Shown in pieces: positions 5,827 through 9,406 of a stretch of DNA of 9,406 bases (its first letter is position 1; every line of letters begins with the position of its first letter). Below the pieces are notes generated by a model, which was given only the letters and a program-made list of their open reading frames with translations, was not told the DNA's origin and ran no database searches. Origin of the DNA: Acidobacteriaceae bacterium (GTDB taxonomy: Bacteria; Acidobacteriota; Terriglobia; Bryobacterales; Bryobacteraceae); the NCBI GenBank assembly GCA_019245255.1, contig JAFARV010000744.1, positions 1 to 9,406 of the forward strand, read 5' to 3'. The position numbers and the translations under genes are program-made.

Positions 5827-6560
5827 TTGTGGATGACGAAGCGTCGGCGCGCTCGCGGCTGAGACGCCAGTTAGCCATGTGTCCACACATTGCGATTGAG
5901 GGCGAGGCCGACAACGGAATCGCCGCCCTCGACCAGATTCTCGCTCTGAAGCCGGAACTGGTGTTCCTGGATATCCAGATGCCTGGAATGACCGGCTTCG
6001 AGGTCTTACGGAACCTGCCGCCGGAACTGGATCGTCCGCACGTTGTCTTCGTGACCGGATTCGATGATCACGCGCTCGCCGCCTTTGACGCTGATGCCAT
6101 CGCGTACCTGTTGAAGCCGGTGCAACAGGACCGGCTGATACAGGTGGTGGAGCGGATCGAACGCCTGCACGGCCGGTCTTCTAGCGAAAAACTCGACCAT
6201 GTGGCGGCCGCGCTGTCACCCCCCATGCGGCAGGTAGTAGTGCGCCACGCCAACCGTTTCCTCCTCTTGCGCCCCGAAGACATAGCGTTGTTCCGTTGCG
6301 AAGACGGCATCACGCGTGCGTTCACCTCCGCCGAGTCCTACTCGGTCAATCTTCAGATTTCCGAACTCGAAGCTGCTTTGTCGGGCGAGCAGTTCTTTCG
6401 CGCGTCTCGCGCCGACTTGATCAACCTTTACCGCATCCGGGAAGTTCGGCCGTTTCTAAAGAGCACGTTTATCGTTGTCATGAACAACGCGGCCCGCACG
6501 GAAATCCAGGTAGGTGAGCGGCGCGCGAAAGCCCTCAGGCAGAAAATACCTGGACTGTGA
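5814..6560 (+). CDS. LytTR-family response regulator
   Basis: The 248-residue protein starts at ATG 5814, with GGAG at 5802-5805 spaced 8 nt, inside the end of the kinase gene. Residues 1-115 form a receiver domain: acidic pocket D7, D8, phospho-acceptor D53 in VFLDIQMPG, T81 and K101 in LLKPV. Residues about 139-243 form a LytTR DNA-binding domain, with VVVRHANRFLLL, SYSVNL and FFRASRADLINL as hallmark segments; LytTR domains bind DNA through beta-strands. All key residues are present, so the regulator looks functional even if the sensor is damaged. The 13-nt overlap indicates translational coupling with the kinase. The target genes are not evident in this window. A TTG start at 5778 is in frame but lies before the receiver fold begins. 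Confidence 0.93.
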   Translation: MRALIVDDEASARSRLRRQLAMCPHIAIEGEADNGIAALDQILALKPELVFLDIQMPGMTGFEVLRNLPPELDRPHVVFVTGFDDHALAAFDADAIAYLLKPVQQDRLIQVVERIERLHGRSSSEKLDHVAAALSPPMRQVVVRHANRFLLLRPEDIALFRCEDGITRAFTSAESYSVNLQISELEAALSGEQFFRASRADLINLYRIREVRPFLKSTFIVVMNNAARTEIQVGERRAKALRQKIPGL

Positions 6561-6562
6561 AG

Positions 6563-6584
6563 TGCGCTTTGCCCGAAAAGCGCA
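6563..6584 (+). terminator. Hairpin directly after the regulator stop codon
   Basis: TGCGCTTT (6563-6570) and AAAGCGCA (6577-6584) form a perfect 8-bp stem with the loop GCCCGA, starting 3 nt after the TGA. There is no T-run downstream, so it is not a canonical intrinsic terminator. It may mark the 3' end of the two-component transcript by slowing polymerase or protecting RNA. Confidence 0.4.
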
Positions 6585-6683
6585 TGCACCAGGAACCGAG
6601 CGTGTGATTCCGAGGCGTTGCTCATCCGAGGCCACTCCGAAACAGCGGTCTCCACGCCTCAAATAATTCTTCCCCGAGTGGAG

Positions 6684-6689
6684 TAGAAT
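6684..6689 (+). promoter_or_regulatory. -10-like hexamer TAGAAT, probable leaderless start of the toxin-antitoxin operon
   Basis: TAGAAT ends 6 nt before GTG 6696, where the helix-turn-helix domain of the antitoxin begins. No Shine-Dalgarno site is present. The spacing puts the transcript start at the GTG codon. The A/T-rich stretch just upstream (6660-6670) has no clear -35. Confidence 0.5.
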
Positions 6690-6695
6690 TAAAGC

Positions 6696-7313
6696 GTGGA
6701 CGGATACACACCTGCCCAAGCGGCCGCTGTAACGGGTTTGCCCTTGGCTGCGGTTCACAAAGCGATCGACAACCGCTTGATACGCCCCCGGTCTGCCCGT
6801 TCACGCGGAAGCGTTCGACGGTTGCTCACAAAGGAACACTTGATCTACCTGCAACTGGAAGCGGAAGGCCTGCGATTGTTGCCTGTCGGGACCCGGCGAG
6901 AGATTGCGGAATCCATTCAGCGGTCCCCGAACGTGGACATGATGGCAATTGGTAACGGGACAGTGCTTTTGGTTAAATGCAAGGGCGCCCGCCGCAAGGT
7001 GGAAGGCCAGTTGAAGCAGCTTGCCCACATCGAAGAGATGGTCGTCAGCGACCCGGAGATCATGCGTGGAACGCCGGTCTTTAAGGGCACGCGGATTCCC
7101 GTGGACCTAGTGGCTGACATGCTCGCGCAGGGTGCAACGGGGGAGGAGATTCTGAAAGGCTATCCGACCCTTAGCGAGGAGAAGATTGCCATCGCTCCGT
7201 TATACATGCGTGCGTTTCCACGGCGAGGACGCCCCAGCCGTGGCCCTTGGCAGGGGAAAAAGGCGAAGGGTCGAAAATCCTATCCACTAAGCACTTTGCC
7301 CGGGAGTGCATGA
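6696..7313 (+). CDS. DUF433-type antitoxin with N-terminal helix-turn-helix
   Basis: The 205-residue protein is chosen to start at GTG 6696. Residues 4-52 look like a MerR-type helix-turn-helix (YTPAQAAAVTGLPLAAVHKA, then a DNRLIRPR turn and LTKEHLIYL). Residues about 112-172 are a DUF433 domain: an MVVSDPEIMRGTPVFKGTRI stretch, then IPVDLVADMLAQGATGEEIL and GYPTLSEEKI. The C-terminal tail is strongly basic (PRRGRPSRGPWQGKKAKGRK). DUF433 proteins (COG2442) are predicted antitoxins usually paired with PIN-like toxins. DUF433 likely neutralises the toxin, while the helix-turn-helix would bind the operon promoter. Its stop overlaps the toxin start as ATGA (7310-7313), so the two are translationally coupled. 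Most DUF433 antitoxins are shorter, so the added N-terminal domain gives it a regulatory role within one chain. Confidence 0.85.
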   Translation: MDGYTPAQAAAVTGLPLAAVHKAIDNRLIRPRSARSRGSVRRLLTKEHLIYLQLEAEGLRLLPVGTRREIAESIQRSPNVDMMAIGNGTVLLVKCKGARRKVEGQLKQLAHIEEMVVSDPEIMRGTPVFKGTRIPVDLVADMLAQGATGEEILKGYPTLSEEKIAIAPLYMRAFPRRGRPSRGPWQGKKAKGRKSYPLSTLPGSA

Positions 7314-7684
7314 GGTTTTTGATCGACGAATGCCTACATGAGTCGCTGATTGGAGTCGCTCGCGGTGCCGGTTTCGAAGCAACCCACGTCAACCATTTGG
7401 GTTTGAGCGGCAAGCCGGACTGGGAACTGGCCGCGCGAATAGTTAAGGATGAATTCACGTTCGTCACTAACAACCGCATCGACTTTATGCGGCTCTTCCG
7501 CAAGATGGAATTGCACGCGGGCCTGATCATAATCGTTCCGAACGTTGTGCCAACCGCCCAGCGCGCCATGTTCCAGGCGGCTATTTCATACTTGGGAGGG
7601 AAAGAGCTGATCAATTCGGCAATTGAAGTGAGCTTGGAAGGCAATGCTGTGAAGTGTGTGGAGTACCCGCTACCCCGAAGTTGA
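7310..7684 (+). CDS. DUF5615 PIN-like toxin
   Basis: The 124-residue protein starts at ATG 7310, overlapping the antitoxin stop by 4 nt; an in-frame TTG start at 7247 lies within the antitoxin and precedes the fold. It matches the DUF5615 (COG4634, Mut7-C-like) family of PIN-like nucleases: MRFLIDECL with acidic D6 and E7, SGKPDWELA with D37 and E39, and FVTNNRIDF with D58, the pattern of metal-binding acidic residues. The third motif reads TNNRIDF where an acidic residue is more common at the first N, so activity may differ. It is presumably an RNase held inactive by the DUF433 partner. The family assignment is strong; the RNA target is unknown. Confidence 0.85.
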   Translation: MRFLIDECLHESLIGVARGAGFEATHVNHLGLSGKPDWELAARIVKDEFTFVTNNRIDFMRLFRKMELHAGLIIIVPNVVPTAQRAMFQAAISYLGGKELINSAIEVSLEGNAVKCVEYPLPRS

Positions 7685-7931
7685 TTCCCCGGACAAGCGG
7701 CATAACAGGCGCTTCACACCGGGAAAACGCCTTTGTGGCGCATTTGCAGCCTGGAAACGAGCTGCTGCCCCGATCTGCAACCTCCCGTGTCACGATCTCC
7801 GCTGGCTTGCGGCGCAACGCCACATGATGTAGACTGTTGTCAGTTATTGAGGGGAAGGTTTGAGCAAACCGGCGGACTCCACAGCAATATCGTTGATCGT
7901 CCGAACAGCTTAGAAAAGGGGTAACTTCGGG
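7685..7931. other. Intergenic region before the ADOP permease
   Basis: No gene is supported in these 247 bp; a 63-codon open frame at 7733-7924 lacks a ribosome site and looks non-coding. AGGCG (7707-7711) and CGCCT (7728-7732) can pair around 16 nt and are followed by TTTG, a weak terminator candidate for the toxin operon. TTGCG-G-CGCAA (around 7807-7817) is a short palindrome. A purine-rich AAGGGG at 7916-7921 lies 10 nt before the permease start and is its likely ribosome site. No PadR-type regulator gene, often found next to ADOP permeases, is present here. Confidence 0.45.
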
Positions 7932-9406
7932 ATGCGCTTCCTATCAGTTCTTCGCCTTCGACTGCGATCACTGTTTTTCAGAACGCGAGTCGAGCAGGAA
8001 CTCGACGACGAACTCCGCTACCACTTGGATCGAGAACTGGAACGGAGTCTCGACGCTGGAATGACTGCCGAGGACGCTCGCTACGCTGCCTTGCGAACCG
8101 TCAAAGATGTCGAGCAGCGGAAGGAAGAGTGCCGCGATATGAGAGGCGTGGTTTCACTCGACAACATCACGCAAGATTTCCGATACACACTGCGCCAGCT
8201 TCAAAAAAATCGCGGCTTTGCGTGTACCGCCATTTTCGTTTTAGCCCTCGGCATAGCTGCCACGGTCGCTTGCTTCGGCTTCGTTGAGGCAGCGTTGATT
8301 AAGCCCCTGCCGTATCGGGATCAATCGCGGCTGTTCGCGGTGTTCGAGTCGTCGCCCGGCGCCCCGCGCAGTTGGCTCTCATACCCTGATTTTGAAGATT
8401 GGAAGAAGTTAAACAAGGCCTTCGAGAGTATAGAGGCATACGCGCTCAATGGCAGCTTCACTCTCAGCACTCCTGGCGGAGCGGAACAGGTGCCCGGAAC
8501 ACGAGTGAGTGCCGGTTTCTTCCGCACGCTGGGCGTGATCCCCGTGCTCGGTCGGGACTTCCGCCCGGACGAAGACACGCCAGCGGCGATGAGAACGGTC
8601 GTACTCAGTTACGCAGCCTGGCAGAAACGCTTCAATGAGGCGCGTGACATACTGGGCCGCTCGGTAACATTAAACGGGGATCCGGCTGTCATCATCGGAG
8701 TGCTCCCGAAGAGTTTTCAGTTCGCCCCATATGGCGGTGCCGAATTCTGGGCGACTCTTCGCTCCACGGACGCATGTGAGCAGCACCGCAATTGTCACAA
8801 CCTGATCACCATCGCGCGGCTGAAGGGTGGCCTCGCCGTCGAAACAGCTTCCGCAGATATGAGATCGATCGCACAACTTCTTCGGCGACGGTATCCCGAT
8901 AGTAACCGCTACTTCGGTTCGGCAAATCTAGTGCCATTGCGCGATTTCATTGTTGGCGACGTTCGTCCCATATTGCTGGTTTTGCTTAGTGGAGCGGGCG
9001 TTCTCCTGCTAATTGCATCTGTGAATGTCACCACACTACTCCTGGCGCGTAGTGACAAACGTCGGCGGGAGATCGCGTTGCGTGCCGCGATTGGCGCGTC
9101 GTCTTCGAGACTTTTTCAGCAGTTTGCAACTGAGGGGTTTGCGCTCGCATTCGCTGGGTGCATGATCGGATTGGCCTTTGCTGGACTGACTATTCGCCTT
9201 CTGACGAGCATCATTCCAACCGCGAAAAGCGAAAGCATGCCGTACTTGCGAGACGCTAGCCTGAACGCAACCACGCTTGCTTTCGCCTGTGCCGTCGCGT
9301 TTCTGGCGGGCCTACTATTCTCCGTTATTCCGATTGTCCGCGGCTCCCGTTCGGAGATGATAGATGGGCTGAAAGAGGGAACGCGCGGGAGCACCCGAAC
9401 GAGTTG
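7932..9406 (+). CDS. ADOP-type MacB/FtsX ABC transporter permease, N-terminal part
   Basis: The frame runs from ATG 7932 to the window edge, 491 residues without a stop; complete members have about 800-870. Residues 1-75 carry the ADOP-specific leader with ELDDELRYHLDRELE, an AGMTAEDARYAALR helix and VEQRKEECRDMRG. TM1 lies at about 96-118, with LALGIAATVACFGFVEAAL before the periplasmic MacB_PCD domain (about 120-340, with SYPDFEDWK, VSAGFFRTLGV and LGRDF as typical segments). TM2 at about 346-368 leads into the FtsX motif EIALRAAIGAS; TM3 is near 401 and TM4 near 449-470. The second repeat of permease domains is off the window. ADOPs are orphan permeases without an ATPase in the same gene; their substrate is generally unknown. 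No ATPase gene is nearby. Confidence 0.93.
   Translation, partial: MRFLSVLRLRLRSLFFRTRVEQELDDELRYHLDRELERSLDAGMTAEDARYAALRTVKDVEQRKEECRDMRGVVSLDNITQDFRYTLRQLQKNRGFACTAIFVLALGIAATVACFGFVEAALIKPLPYRDQSRLFAVFESSPGAPRSWLSYPDFEDWKKLNKAFESIEAYALNGSFTLSTPGGAEQVPGTRVSAGFFRTLGVIPVLGRDFRPDEDTPAAMRTVVLSYAAWQKRFNEARDILGRSVTLNGDPAVIIGVLPKSFQFAPYGGAEFWATLRSTDACEQHRNCHNLITIARLKGGLAVETASADMRSIAQLLRRRYPDSNRYFGSANLVPLRDFIVGDVRPILLVLLSGAGVLLLIASVNVTTLLLARSDKRRREIALRAAIGASSSRLFQQFATEGFALAFAGCMIGLAFAGLTIRLLTSIIPTAKSESMPYLRDASLNATTLAFACAVAFLAGLLFSVIPIVRGSRSEMIDGLKEGTRGSTRTS

Noticed and set aside
7247..7309. Upstream extension of the DUF5615 toxin
   Set aside because: It would lie wholly inside the antitoxin. The toxin family begins with MxxLIDE at 7310, at a coupled ATGA overlap.
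7707..7732. Intrinsic terminator after the toxin gene
   Set aside because: The stem is only 5 bp with a 16-nt loop and a three-T run; it is too weak to list as a terminator on its own.
1..9406. CRISPR array, tRNA, rRNA, transposase or integrase
   Set aside because: I read both strands for regularly spaced repeats, cloverleaf-like segments and transposase motifs and saw none.

Overview
The window looks like chromosomal DNA of a soil-type Acidobacteriota, most like the Bryobacterales/Solibacter group. This is inferred from gene content, not from a marker gene. The pointers are an ADOP-type (acidobacterial duplicated orphan permease) MacB/FtsX permease at the right edge, a CadC-like winged-helix regulator at the left edge, a small secreted family I associate with acidobacteria, a LytS/LytTR two-component pair, and moderately high G+C.

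Layout. A winged-helix regulator (419 to beyond position 1, minus strand) is divergent from a secreted protein of unknown function (613-1242). Two more exported proteins of unknown function follow (1482-1871 and 1919-2668). Next comes a damaged stretch: an acetyltransferase N-terminus (2759-2899) reads in frame into a Tat-signal nitroreductase that has lost its central part (2900-3775). After it is a LytS-type histidine kinase whose first membrane segment is in a different frame from the rest (3794-3991 and 3988-5826). Its LytTR response regulator overlaps the kinase end (5814-6560). A DUF433/DUF5615 toxin-antitoxin pair (6696-7313, 7310-7684) and the start of the ADOP permease (7932 to the edge) close the window.

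Main observation. A 93-bp sequence occurs twice, in opposite orientations (2564-2656 minus, 3958-4050 plus), with 77 of 93 positions identical and no gaps by hand alignment. The first copy sits between perfect 9-bp direct repeats, GCTTCTGAG. Removing one 102-bp unit leaves the upstream gene ending at the same stop codon, so the insertion added 34 residues in frame. The second copy lies in the kinase membrane region with a net offset of 101 bp, which shifts the frame. Inside that copy a GTGA overlap forms a possible stop/restart. This resembles, in behaviour only, the palindromic elements that insert into Rickettsia coding genes.

A second pattern is that three genes begin 6-7 nt after a TANNNT -10-like hexamer with no Shine-Dalgarno site (1469, 2746, 6684), which suggests leaderless transcripts. 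No rRNA, tRNA, CRISPR array, transposase or integrase was seen.
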